64,000 nucleotides of DNA from Ideonella_A intermedia_A (lineage in GTDB: Bacteria; Pseudomonadota; Gammaproteobacteria; Burkholderiales; Burkholderiaceae_C), in assembly GCA_943370175.1 (NCBI GenBank), contig CALRPU020000006.1, forward strand, positions 62,001 through 126,000, in the 5' to 3' direction. Below the pieces are notes generated by a model. The model had not been told where the DNA came from, ran no database searches, and worked only from the letters and a program-made list of their open reading frames with translations. Below, piece after piece: positions 1-7,715 of this stretch. Made by a program: the position numbers and the translations under genes. Position 1 is the first letter of the stretch. Each line of letters begins with the position of its first letter.

Positions 1-131
1 TCGTGCGGCCCGTCGCCAAGGGCCAGAGCCTGTGCTGGGACGACGTCGCCATCGACACCGGCACCCGCGCCTACCGGCTGCGCCGTGAGATGGAAGACCG
101 CTTCGCGCCGGGCACTGCGGGCCCGGCATGA
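1..131 (+). CDS. C-terminal end of an SAF-domain, homoserine-dehydrogenase-like oxidoreductase (partial)
   Basis: Only the last 42 codons are present; the reading frame is open from the left edge (first whole codon at base 3) to TGA at 129-131. The translated tail contains RPVAKGQSLCWDDVAID followed by a basic stretch and RREME. A hydrophobic-P-V-x-KG-x-x-L/V-x-W-x-DV pattern is typical of the SAF domain that closes a family of NAD(P)-binding, homoserine-dehydrogenase-like oxidoreductases in proteobacteria. The catalytic Rossmann part lies outside the window, so the assignment is inference from a short tail. The next gene, pckG, starts 277 bases downstream, so co-transcription is doubtful. 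Confidence 0.45.
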   Translation, partial: VRPVAKGQSLCWDDVAIDTGTRAYRLRREMEDRFAPGTAGPA

Positions 132-408
132 AGTCATGCCGCAAACGCATGAGGTGGGGATCCCCTGGGGTTACAGGGCGATTACACTGCCGTGACAATC
201 CACGCCCGCAGCCAATGCGTCATCCCGCGGCTGCTCGGATTCAGGCGGCCATCGACCCGATGGTGGCCTGTTTCTGCCCCGGTATGGGGCAAGGCTTGCC
301 GTCCGCGGCCCGGTGCTCACCCGCTGAGTCACCCGCCGCCCTCGGGCCCCTGCCACGCGCCAGGCCTTGCCCGATGCTGGATTTTTCACTTTGACGATTG
401 GAACTTCG

Positions 409-2274
409 ATGAACCGTCCCGCGATGGAAGGCCTGCGGCTGAACACACCTGCGCACGTCCAGCACGCGCGCCTGATTGCCTGGGTGGCCGACATGGCCGC
501 GCTGACCGAGGCCAAAGACGTGTACTGGTGCGACGGCAGCACCGAAGAGTACGACCGCCTGTGCGCGCAGCTGGTGGCGGCCGGCACCTTCAAGAAGCTC
601 AACCCCGAGTTGCGCCCGAACAGCTACCTGGCGTGCAGCAGCCCGAGCGACGTCGCCCGGGTGGAAGACCGCACCTTCATCTGCAGCGCCAAGAAAGAGG
701 ACGCCGGCCCGACCAACAACTGGATGGACCCGGCCGAGATGCGCAGCCTGCTGCAAACCGGTGACAAGGCCCTGTTCCGCGGCGCCATGCGCGGCCGCAC
801 GATGTACGTGGTGCCGTTCAGCATGGGCCCGCTGGGCTCGCCGATCGCCCACATCGGCATCGAGCTGTCCGACAGCCCCTACGTGGCCGTCAACATGAAG
901 ATCATGACCCGCATGGGCCGCGCGGTGTTCGACGTGCTGGGCGACGACGGTCACTTCGTGCCGTGCGTGCACACCGTGGGCGCGCCGCTGGCCGACGGGC
1001 AGGCCGATGTGTCCTGGCCGTGCAACACCACCAAGTACATCGTCCACTACCCGGAAACCCAGGAGATCTGGAGCTACGGCTCGGGCTACGGCGGCAACGC
1101 GCTGCTGGGCAAGAAGTGCTTCGCGCTGCGCATCGCGTCCACCATGGGCCGCGACCAGGGCTGGCTGGCCGAACACATGCTGGTGCTGGGCGTGACCTCG
1201 CCCGAGGGCAAGAAGCACCACGTGGCCGCGGCATTCCCAAGCGCCTGCGGCAAGACCAACTTCGCGATGTTGATCCCGCCGGCCGGCCTGGACGGGTGGA
1301 AGGTCACCACCATCGGCGACGACATCGCCTGGATCAAGCCGGGCGCCGACGGTCGCCTGTACGCGATCAACCCCGAAGCCGGCTACTTCGGCGTGGCCCC
1401 GGGCACCAACGAGAAGACCAACTTCAACTGCATGGCCAGCCTGAAGCGCGACGTCATCTTCACCAACGTCGGCCTGACCGACGACGGCGACGTCTGGTGG
1501 GAAGGCATGACCGACACCCCGCCGGCCCACCTGATCGACTGGCAGGGCAAGGACTGGACCCCGGCCATTGCCAAGGAAACCGGCGCCAAGGCCGCCCACC
1601 CGAACGCCCGCTTCACCGTGGCGGCGACCAACAACCCGGCGCTGGACAGCGAGTGGGACAACCCGGCCGGCGTGCCGATTGACGCGTTCATCTTCGGCGG
1701 CCGCCGCAGCACCACGGTGCCGTTGGTGACCGAAGCGCGCGACTGGACTGAAGGCGTGTACATGGCCGCGACCATGGGCTCGGAGACGACCGCCGCCGCC
1801 GCGGGCCAGCAAGGCGTGGTGCGCCGCGACCCCTTCGCCATGCTGCCCTTCATGGGCTACAACATGAGCGACTACTTCCAGCACTGGCTGAGCCTGGGCG
1901 CGAAGTTGCAGGCCGCCGGCGCCAAGTTGCCGAAGATCTACTGCGTGAACTGGTTCCGCAAGGGCGCGGACGGCAAGTTCGTCTGGCCCGGCTATGGCGA
2001 GAACATGCGCGTGCTGAAGTGGATGCTGGAGCGGGTGGAAGGCCAGGCCCAAGGCACCGACCACGCCTTCGGCGTCAGCCCGCGCTACGAGGACCTGCAG
2101 TGGAGCGGCCTGGATTTCACGCCCGCCCAGTACGAGCAAGTGACGGCCACGGCCGCGACCGAATGGCAGGCCGAACTGGCCCTGCACGACGAGCTGTTCA
2201 AGCAACTGGCGCACCACCTGCCCGCCGAACTGCCGGCGACCAAGGCCCGGCTGGCGTCGCGCATCGCGGCCTGA
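409..2274 (+). CDS. pckG: phosphoenolpyruvate carboxykinase (GTP)
   Basis: Cytosolic enzyme converting oxaloacetate plus GTP to PEP, GDP and CO2, the first committed step of gluconeogenesis from organic acids. The 621-residue product matches the usual length of the GTP-dependent family (about 600-620), not the ATP form. The GTP-PEPCK signature FPSACGKTN is present with the hyper-reactive cysteine at residue 280 and the P-loop lysine at 282. FIFGGRRSTTVPLV and MGYNMSDYFQHWL further on are family hallmarks. A longer frame starts at ATG 367, but the added 14 residues do not resemble the family and the ATG at 409 begins the expected N-terminus. A strong terminator follows 22 bases after the stop, so it is probably a single-gene unit. 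Identity is secure; the start is likely. Confidence 0.97.
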   Translation: MNRPAMEGLRLNTPAHVQHARLIAWVADMAALTEAKDVYWCDGSTEEYDRLCAQLVAAGTFKKLNPELRPNSYLACSSPSDVARVEDRTFICSAKKEDAGPTNNWMDPAEMRSLLQTGDKALFRGAMRGRTMYVVPFSMGPLGSPIAHIGIELSDSPYVAVNMKIMTRMGRAVFDVLGDDGHFVPCVHTVGAPLADGQADVSWPCNTTKYIVHYPETQEIWSYGSGYGGNALLGKKCFALRIASTMGRDQGWLAEHMLVLGVTSPEGKKHHVAAAFPSACGKTNFAMLIPPAGLDGWKVTTIGDDIAWIKPGADGRLYAINPEAGYFGVAPGTNEKTNFNCMASLKRDVIFTNVGLTDDGDVWWEGMTDTPPAHLIDWQGKDWTPAIAKETGAKAAHPNARFTVAATNNPALDSEWDNPAGVPIDAFIFGGRRSTTVPLVTEARDWTEGVYMAATMGSETTAAAAGQQGVVRRDPFAMLPFMGYNMSDYFQHWLSLGAKLQAAGAKLPKIYCVNWFRKGADGKFVWPGYGENMRVLKWMLERVEGQAQGTDHAFGVSPRYEDLQWSGLDFTPAQYEQVTATAATEWQAELALHDELFKQLAHHLPAELPATKARLASRIAA

Positions 2275-2296
2275 GGCCGCGGCACCCGCCATGAAC

Positions 2297-2319
2297 AAGG
2301 GCCCCTCGGGGCCCTTTTT
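2297..2319 (+). terminator. Rho-independent terminator of pckG
   Basis: GGGCCC-CTCG-GGGCCC forms a six-pair GC stem with a four-base loop, flanked by AA on the left and directly followed by five T residues (2315-2319). It lies 22 bases after the pckG stop codon and ends just before the stop of the convergent small gene on the minus strand. Confidence 0.85.
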
Positions 2320-2321
2320 GG

Positions 2322-2609
2322 TCAGCTGGCGGTGATCAGCTCATGCCGGTCGGCCGCGGCGTACAGGTCCGAGGCGAAGCCCGGGTTGCTGTGGCGGTGG
2401 CGGTCGGCCAGGCGGCGCACGGCGGCGGCGTCGGTGATGGCGCTGTCGGCCGCGTGGCGGCGCAAGGCGGTCAGGCGGGCCTCGTGGCGCGCGGCCACAC
2501 GGGTGTGCACCGCCACGGAGGCGGTGTCGATCACCTTGGACAGCACATCCAGCAAGCCCAGCGGGCGGCCGGTTTTCGGGGAACGGCGGTTGAAAGCGAC
2601 GGTGGTCAT
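2322..2609 (-). CDS. small hypothetical protein, 95 aa
   Basis: I do not recognise this family. The frame could extend to 2675, but ATG at 2609 has AAGGAG about seven bases upstream and is the convincing start. The product is basic and polar with no signal peptide or membrane segment. It begins MTTVAFNRRSPKTGRPLG and continues with Arg/Ala/His-rich helices. The size, strong ribosome-binding site and promoter-like palindrome upstream suggest a genuine, well-translated small protein, perhaps nucleic-acid or membrane-surface binding, but this is a guess from composition only. It is convergent with pckG. Confidence 0.6.
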   Translation of the reverse strand: MTTVAFNRRSPKTGRPLGLLDVLSKVIDTASVAVHTRVAARHEARLTALRRHAADSAITDAAAVRRLADRHRHSNPGFASDLYAAADRHELITAS

Positions 2610-2650
2610 GGTGAACTCCTTCAACATCTGTTTGATGTTGCGGTGCAGTA

Positions 2651-2665
2651 TAGGGTAAACCCTAG
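2651..2665 (-). promoter_or_regulatory. palindromic operator or promoter element upstream of the small gene
   Basis: TAGGGT-AA-ACCCTA is a near-perfect inverted repeat about 42-56 bases upstream of the ATG at 2609. On the minus strand it runs straight into TATACT, a good -10-like hexamer (complement of 2647-2652). It is one of the few AT-containing palindromes in this GC-rich area. It could be a regulator site overlapping the promoter; no regulator can be named. Confidence 0.4.
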
Positions 2666-2807
2666 ATCCTTGCATCGAAGGAGGGATGGCTCAAACGCCG
2701 CCCTTTTTGAACGCTCGGGTGAAGCGCCTTGAAACCTTGCCGTCCGGGGCGCCTCTACACTGCCCTTCACCGCGAACCCCCGGGTTTGCCCTGACGGAGC
2801 CCGCCCC

Positions 2808-3353
2808 ATGGCCACCCTGCCCACCCCTCACCGCTACACCGGCGTCGCCATTGCCCTGCATTGGGTGCTGGCACTTGGCATCGTCGGCTCATTCGGCATG
2901 GGCCTTTACATGGCCGACCTGCCGCTGTCGCCGCAAAAGCTCAAGCTCTACAACTGGCACAAGTGGGCCGGCGTCACCATCCTGACCCTGTCGGCGCTTC
3001 GCCTGCTGTGGCGCCTGACGCACCGCCCGCCGGCCGACCCGCCGATGCCCGCCTGGCAGGCCCGCGCCGCCCACGCCACCCACCTGGCGCTGTACGCGCT
3101 GTTCTTCGCCGTGCCATTGGTGGGCTGGGCCTACAGCTCGGCCGCCGGGTTCCCCATCGTGTGGTTCGGTGTGCTGCCGCTGCCCGACTTCGTGCCCGCC
3201 GACAAGGCGCTGGCCGAGCTGATCAAGCCCTGGCACGAGGGCCTGGCCTGGGCGATGGCGGTGCTGGTGCTGCTGCACCTGGGCGCCGCGCTGAAGCACC
3301 AGTTCATCGACCGCGATGGCCTGATTGGCCGCATGTGGCCGGCCCGGGCTTGA
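2808..3353 (+). CDS. cytochrome b561 family protein (YceJ-like)
   Basis: A 181-residue, four-helix integral membrane b-type cytochrome that passes electrons between quinone and periplasmic partners. HRYTGVAIALHW at residues 8-19, YNWHKW near residue 50 and HEGLAW near residue 146 hold the conserved heme-ligand histidines of the bacterial b561 (CybB/YceJ) family. Hydrophobic segments lie at about 13-32, 50-70, 88-110 and 145-165. It is directly followed by yceI-family genes; in Escherichia coli yceJ and yceI are likewise adjacent, so a shared redox/isoprenoid role is plausible. The spacing to the next gene is 74 bases, consistent with one operon. Confidence 0.9.
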   Translation: MATLPTPHRYTGVAIALHWVLALGIVGSFGMGLYMADLPLSPQKLKLYNWHKWAGVTILTLSALRLLWRLTHRPPADPPMPAWQARAAHATHLALYALFFAVPLVGWAYSSAAGFPIVWFGVLPLPDFVPADKALAELIKPWHEGLAWAMAVLVLLHLGAALKHQFIDRDGLIGRMWPARA

Positions 3354-3427
3354 GCCGACACGGCGCACGTCAACCGTCCACGCCCACGTCATCGCCCCCC
3401 ACTCACCGACGTCCCCAAGGAACCCCG

Positions 3428-4012
3428 ATGTCCGACCGCTGCTTTTCCCCCCGCCTGTACCTGGCCACGCTGACGCTGGCCCTGCTGTCGGCCGCCGTGC
3501 CGGCCTTCGCCCAGCAGGCCGTGGTGCCCGCTCAGAGCGACATCAGCTTCACCACCAAGCAGATGGGCGTGCCGGTCGACGGCCGCTTCAAGAAGTTCAC
3601 CGCGCAGGTGGCCTTCGACCCGAAGAAGCTCGACGCGGCCAAGATCGGCTTCACCATCGACCTGGCCAGCACCAGCATCGGCACGCCCGAGACCGAGGCC
3701 GAACTCGCGAAGCCCGACTGGTTCAACCTCAAGGCCTTTCCGCAAGCCACGTTCCAGTCGAGCACCGTCAAGGCGCTGGGCGGCGGCAAGTTCGAAGTGG
3801 CCGGCAGCCTCAGCATCAAGGGCGCCAAACAAAACGTCGTCGTGCCGGTCACGGTCACCCAGGCCGGCCCCACCAGCACCGCCGTGGGCAGCTTCACCAT
3901 CAAGCGCCTGGACTTCAAGGTCGGCGACGGCGACTGGAAGGACACCTCCATGGTGGCCAACGACGTGCAGGTGAAGTTCAAGCTGGCGCTGACCGGCGTG
4001 CCTGCCCTTTGA
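3428..4012 (+). CDS. YceI family periplasmic protein (first of three)
   Basis: A 194-residue exported protein with a signal peptide (residues 1-28, cleavage after AFA). The remainder fits the YceI lipocalin-like beta barrel, which in characterised members binds polyisoprenoids such as ubiquinone. It has the opening SDISFTTKQMGVPVDGRF, then DWFNLKAFPQATF in mid-domain. It belongs to a different branch from the next two copies: it lacks their FNCYDNPxxKxEVCGGDFE disulfide segment. Its position behind cytochrome b561 suggests a lipid-carrier or quinone-binding partner for that cytochrome. ATG at 3428 starts a standard signal peptide. Confidence 0.88.
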   Translation: MSDRCFSPRLYLATLTLALLSAAVPAFAQQAVVPAQSDISFTTKQMGVPVDGRFKKFTAQVAFDPKKLDAAKIGFTIDLASTSIGTPETEAELAKPDWFNLKAFPQATFQSSTVKALGGGKFEVAGSLSIKGAKQNVVVPVTVTQAGPTSTAVGSFTIKRLDFKVGDGDWKDTSMVANDVQVKFKLALTGVPAL

Positions 4013-4033
4013 TCAACCCCTTTGATCAACCCC
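4008..4033. repeat. 13-bp tandem duplication between yceI copies
   Basis: TTTGATCAACCCC occurs twice head to tail (4008-4020 and 4021-4033). The first copy supplies the TGA stop codon of the first yceI gene. It is a small intergenic slippage or duplication and also carries the palindrome TGATCA in each unit. Confidence 0.8.
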
Positions 4034-4059
4034 TTTTTCCAACCCCACGAAAGCTGACG

Positions 4060-4629
4060 ATGAAACTCGCGATCCTGACCGCTGCCCTGCTCGCCACCGC
4101 CGGCCTGGCACACGCCCAAAGCGCCACCTATGCCATCGACCCGACCCACACCACGGTGATCTTCGAGGCCAAGCACTTCGGCACCTCGACCAACCGCGGC
4201 CGCTTCGACAAGAAGGAAGGCAGCATCGCCTTCGACAAGACCGCCAAGACCGGCAAGGCCGAGATCACCATCGACACCGCCTCGATCAACACCGGCATCG
4301 GCCCCTTCGACGGCCACCTGAAGAGCAAGGATTTCTTCAACGTGGGCGAATTCCCGACCGCCAAGTTCGTCGGCGACAAGTTCAGCTTCGACGCGGCCGG
4401 CAAGGTCACCGCGGTGGCGGGTTCGCTGACGCTGCTGGGCAAGACCAACCCGGTCACCCTGACGGCCACCAGCTTCAACTGCTACGACAACCCGATGCTC
4501 AAGCGCGAAGTCTGCGGCGGCGACTTCGAAACCACCATCCAGCGCAGCGCCTTCGGCAGCACCTACGGCCTGCCGGGCATTCCGGACAACGTGCGCCTGC
4601 TGATCCAGGTCGAAGCCGTCAAGCAGTGA
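4060..4629 (+). CDS. YceI family periplasmic protein (second of three)
   Basis: A 189-residue exported protein; signal peptide MKLAILTAALLATAGLAHA is followed by SATYAIDPTHTTVIFEAKHFGTS, the classic YceI opening. The C-terminal half holds FNCYDNPMLKREVCGGDFE with a cysteine pair likely to be disulfide bonded. Characterised YceI proteins are eight-stranded barrels that bind a long isoprenoid chain in the periplasm. It is the most canonical of the three tandem copies. It lies 47 bases after the first copy, in the same direction, so co-transcription is likely. Confidence 0.92.
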   Translation: MKLAILTAALLATAGLAHAQSATYAIDPTHTTVIFEAKHFGTSTNRGRFDKKEGSIAFDKTAKTGKAEITIDTASINTGIGPFDGHLKSKDFFNVGEFPTAKFVGDKFSFDAAGKVTAVAGSLTLLGKTNPVTLTATSFNCYDNPMLKREVCGGDFETTIQRSAFGSTYGLPGIPDNVRLLIQVEAVKQ

Positions 4630-4681
4630 GCCTTTGCCGGCGCCGCCGGCACAGCGCGCGAGGGCAGGGCACACTTCGCGC

Positions 4682-5344
4682 ATGCCTGAGACCTTCGCCC
4701 CCCAGCCACCCTCGCGGTGGCTTTTTGTTGTCGGCGCCACCCTGGGCCTGACGCTGGCGGCCGCGGCCCTGCCCGCGGGCGCGCAATCGCCAGCGCCGGC
4801 ACCACCGTCGTCGCCGCCCCCCGCCGCGGCCCCCGCGCCCAGCTACACCCTGGACGCCGGCCACACCTTCGTGCATTGGGAGGTGCTGCACATGGGCACG
4901 TCCACCACGCGCGGGCGCTTTGACCGCGCCACCGGGTCGGTGCAGTTCGACCCGGCAGCGCAGCGCATCGACATCGGCATCACCGTCGACACGGCCTCGG
5001 TCAGCACCGGGCTGGAGGCCTTCGACAAGGTCATGAAGGGCGGTCCGCTGCTGCGCGTGAATGAGCACCCGCAAGCCTATTTCACAGCGCGCAGCGCCGT
5101 GTGGGACGGCAAGGTGCCCCGCGAACTGCGCGGCGAGATCACGCTGCGCGGCATCAGCCGGGGCCTGACGCTGCGCGCCCTGAGGTTCAACTGCGGCTTC
5201 AACCCGCTGTTCAAGAAAGAGGTGTGCGGCGGCGACTTCGAAGGCACGCTCAAGCGCAGCGACTTCGGCATGACGCTGGCCTTGCCGCTGGTGGCCGACG
5301 AGGTGCGCTTGCTGGTGCAGGTCGAAGGGGTGCGCGCCGAATGA
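4682..5344 (+). CDS. YceI family periplasmic protein (third of three)
   Basis: A 220-residue YceI protein with an N-terminal hydrophobic export segment and then an unusual Pro/Ala-rich linker (about residues 34-52) before the barrel begins at SYTLDAGHTFVHWEV. It retains the paired cysteines in FNCGFNPLFKKEVCGGDFEG, so it is closest to the second copy. A longer frame opens at 4634, but ATG at 4682 gives the normal signal peptide. Its stop overlaps the ATG of the downstream MBL-fold gene by four bases (ATGA), implying translational coupling. Confidence 0.88.
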   Translation: MPETFAPQPPSRWLFVVGATLGLTLAAAALPAGAQSPAPAPPSSPPPAAAPAPSYTLDAGHTFVHWEVLHMGTSTTRGRFDRATGSVQFDPAAQRIDIGITVDTASVSTGLEAFDKVMKGGPLLRVNEHPQAYFTARSAVWDGKVPRELRGEITLRGISRGLTLRALRFNCGFNPLFKKEVCGGDFEGTLKRSDFGMTLALPLVADEVRLLVQVEGVRAE

Positions 5345-6291
5345 CCACCGTCCATCACCCCGAGGCCGCACCGCGGGCCTTGCAAGGCTTGAGCATCTTC
5401 GAGCGCGGGTGGCTGTCGTCCAACAACGTGCTGATCCACGGCACCGAGCCGGGCGACGGCGCGGTGCTGGTCGACACCGGCCACTGCGTTCACGCCGACC
5501 AGACCCTCGCCCTGCTGGCCCAGGCCCTGCGTGGCGAAACCCTGCGCTGCGTGCTGAACACCCACCTGCATTCCGACCACTGCGGCGGCAACGCGGCCAT
5601 CGCGCGGGTTCACCACGCGCCCACCTTCGTGCCCGCCGGCCCCTGGGAGGCGGTGCAACGCTGGGACGAGAGCGTGCTGAACTTTGCCGCCGTTGCGCAG
5701 CGCTGCGAGCGCTTCAGCGCCGAAGGCACGTTGGTGGCGGGCGAGATGCTGCCGCTGGGCGGCCGACATTGGGAAGTCATCGCCGCCCCCGGCCACGACC
5801 CCGACGCCGTCATGCTGTTCGACGCCGAGCATGGCGTGCTGATCGCCGGCGACGCGCTGTGGAACGACGGCTTCGGCGTGGTCTTCCCCGAACTCGAAGG
5901 CGAGCAGGCCTTCGATGACGTGGCCTGCGTGCTGGACCAGATCGAGCGCCTGCCGGTGCAATGGGTCATTCCCGGCCACGGGGCGCCGTTTGCGGACGTG
6001 GACGCCGCGCTGGCCCGCGCCCGCTCTCGGCTCGCCGCCTTTCAGGCCGCGCCGCAGCGGCACGCGCGTTACGCGGCCAAGGTGTTGCTGAAGTACCACT
6101 TGATGGAAGAACGCCAGCAAGGCCTGCCGGCGCTTCATCTGTGGGCCGGCGGCGCCTCGCTGATGCGCCAGATCTGGCAGAACCAAGGCTGTCCCGAGGC
6201 CAGCCTGCACGCCTGGTGCGACGTGCTGCTGGCGGAGCTGCAGGCCAGCGGCGCCCTGCGGATCGAAGAAGGAATCGTGCGCGACGTGTGA
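5341..6291 (+). CDS. MBL-fold metallo-hydrolase
   Basis: A 316-residue cytoplasmic enzyme of the metallo-beta-lactamase fold. The zinc motif THLHSDHCGG places metal ligands at His75, His77, Asp79 and His80. Further ligands are visible in APGHDPD and IAGDALW, with the last histidine in VIPGHG. A C-terminal helical extension (about 230-316) resembles the LACTB2/hydrolase branch rather than glyoxalase II. No substrate can be named. It is translationally coupled to the third yceI gene. The ATG at 5341 is the start that gives a normal N-terminus. Confidence 0.85.
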   Translation: MTTVHHPEAAPRALQGLSIFERGWLSSNNVLIHGTEPGDGAVLVDTGHCVHADQTLALLAQALRGETLRCVLNTHLHSDHCGGNAAIARVHHAPTFVPAGPWEAVQRWDESVLNFAAVAQRCERFSAEGTLVAGEMLPLGGRHWEVIAAPGHDPDAVMLFDAEHGVLIAGDALWNDGFGVVFPELEGEQAFDDVACVLDQIERLPVQWVIPGHGAPFADVDAALARARSRLAAFQAAPQRHARYAAKVLLKYHLMEERQQGLPALHLWAGGASLMRQIWQNQGCPEASLHAWCDVLLAELQASGALRIEEGIVRDV

Positions 6292-6371
6292 ACTGGTTGC
6301 AACGGTGGCCAACGGGTCACAACCAGCGGCCAGACGGGCTTACCCTAGGCCCACGTCACATTGGCGTAACA

Positions 6372-6381
6372 CATAATTATG
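6372..6381 (+). promoter_or_regulatory. candidate promoter core upstream of the TRAP operon
   Basis: CATAATTATG is a ten-base palindrome in an otherwise GC-rich leader, about 90 bases before the dctP start. CATAAT at 6372-6377 matches a -10 box at five of six positions; no good -35 is placed 17 bases upstream, so an activator may be needed. A TTACCCTAGG element sits about 30 bases further upstream (from 6340). Confidence 0.3.
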
Positions 6382-6470
6382 GGCTCGCTGTCGACTGAAC
6401 CTCCACCAGAGAGGCGCCCAGGCGGCGATGGATTGCAGTCATCCACCCCGATTCCTCTTTGGAGACGTTG

Positions 6471-7589
6471 ATGAACAAGACCCCGAACGGCGCCGCCCCG
6501 CGCCGCCGCTTCCTGAAGAAAGCCGCCACCGGCGCCGTGGCCACTGGCGCCATGGCCGCCCCGATGGTCTCGAACGCCCAGACCGTCAGCCTGCGCTTCC
6601 AGTCGACCTGGCCGGCCAAGGACATCTTCCACGAGTACGCCAGCGACTTCGCGAAGAAGGTCAACGAGATGGCGGGCAACCGCCTGAAGATCGAAGTGCT
6701 GCCGTCCGGCTCGGTCGTGCCGGCCTTCCAGCTGCTGGAGGCGGTCGCCAAGGGCACGCTCGACGGCGGCCACGGCGTGGTGGCCTACCACTACGGCAAG
6801 AACTCGGCGTTGGCCCTGTGGGGATCCGGCCCGGGCTATGGCATGGACCCGAACATGCTGCTGGCCTGGCACTACTACGGCGGCGGCGAGCAGCTGCTCG
6901 AAGAGATCTACAAGAGCCTGAACATCGACGTCGTCAGCTTCCTGTACGGCCCGATGCCCACCCAGCCCTTCGGCTGGTTCAAGAAGCCGATCGCCCGCGT
7001 CGACGACGTCAAGGGCACCAAGTTCCGCACGGTCGGCCTGGCGGTGGACATGTACACCGACATGGGCGCCGCGGTGAACCCGCTGCCCGGCGGTGAAATC
7101 GTGCCGGCCCTGGACCGCGGCTTGATCGACGGCGCCGAGTTCAACAACGCGTCGTCCGACCGCCTGCTGGGCTTCCCGGACGTGGTGAAGAACTGCATGC
7201 TGCAAAGCTTCCACCAAAGCACCGAGCAGTTCGAAATCCTCTTCAACAAGGGCAAGTACAACGCGCTGGCCGGCGAGCTGAAGAAGATCATCGACTACGC
7301 CGTGCAGGCCTCGAGCGCCGACATGAGCTGGAAGGCGATCGACCGCAACTCCAAGGACTACGCCGAGCTGAAAAAGGCGGGCGTCAACTTCTACAAGACC
7401 CCGGACGCGGTGCTGAAGGCCCAGCTGGAGTCCTGGGACAAGGTCGTGGCAAAGAAGTCGGGCGAGAACCCCGCCTTCAAGAAGGTGCTGGACTCGCAGA
7501 AGGCCTTCGCCCAACGCGCCGGCGCCTGGCAGAACGATTACCTGGTCGACTTCAAGATGGCCTACAACCACTACTTCCGTCGCGGCTGA
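6471..7589 (+). CDS. dctP: TRAP transporter solute-binding protein (DctP type)
   Basis: A periplasmic binding protein that delivers an organic anion to the DctQM permease. The 372-residue product starts with RRRFLKKAATGAVATGAM, a twin-arginine-like export signal common in this TRAP branch. The mature part has DctP-family hallmarks: LRFQSTWPAKDIFHEYASDF at the N-terminus and the carboxylate-binding arginine region KFRTVGLAVDMYTDMGAAVNPLPGGEI. The sequence style resembles the 2-oxoacid/mannitol-chloroaromatic TRAP branch, but the ligand is not certain. GGAG at 6461 sits six bases before ATG 6471, favouring it over the in-frame ATG at 6459. First gene of dctPQM. Confidence 0.93.
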   Translation: MNKTPNGAAPRRRFLKKAATGAVATGAMAAPMVSNAQTVSLRFQSTWPAKDIFHEYASDFAKKVNEMAGNRLKIEVLPSGSVVPAFQLLEAVAKGTLDGGHGVVAYHYGKNSALALWGSGPGYGMDPNMLLAWHYYGGGEQLLEEIYKSLNIDVVSFLYGPMPTQPFGWFKKPIARVDDVKGTKFRTVGLAVDMYTDMGAAVNPLPGGEIVPALDRGLIDGAEFNNASSDRLLGFPDVVKNCMLQSFHQSTEQFEILFNKGKYNALAGELKKIIDYAVQASSADMSWKAIDRNSKDYAELKKAGVNFYKTPDAVLKAQLESWDKVVAKKSGENPAFKKVLDSQKAFAQRAGAWQNDYLVDFKMAYNHYFRRG

Positions 7590-7605
7590 TCTGCTCAGTC
7601 CGCCA

Positions 7606-7680
7606 CCCCCGGCGATCCAGGCCGGGGGACTGGCACGAGCCCGCAGAGGGCGCCGTGACGAAGGTCTCGGCGCCCTCTGC
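7606..7680 (+). promoter_or_regulatory. two stem-loops between dctP and dctQ
   Basis: CCCCCGGC (7606-7613) pairs with GCCGGGGG (7621-7628), and GCAGAGGGCGCC (7643-7654) pairs perfectly with GGCGCCCTCTGC (7669-7680) around a 14-base loop. Neither is followed by a T run, so they are not typical terminators. Hairpins after a binding-protein gene commonly protect its mRNA 3' end or attenuate read-through so the binding protein is made in excess over the permease; that role is inferred here. Confidence 0.65.
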
Positions 7681-7715
7681 CTGTTCGTGGCGTCACGACT
7701 TCAGAGGACACCTGG

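Noticed and set aside
241..2298. 685-codon open frame on the minus strand opposite pckG
   Set aside because: It is rich in His, Gly, Arg and Val with no domain and mirrors the codon bias of pckG, which is certain. Such antisense frames are expected at 70% GC.
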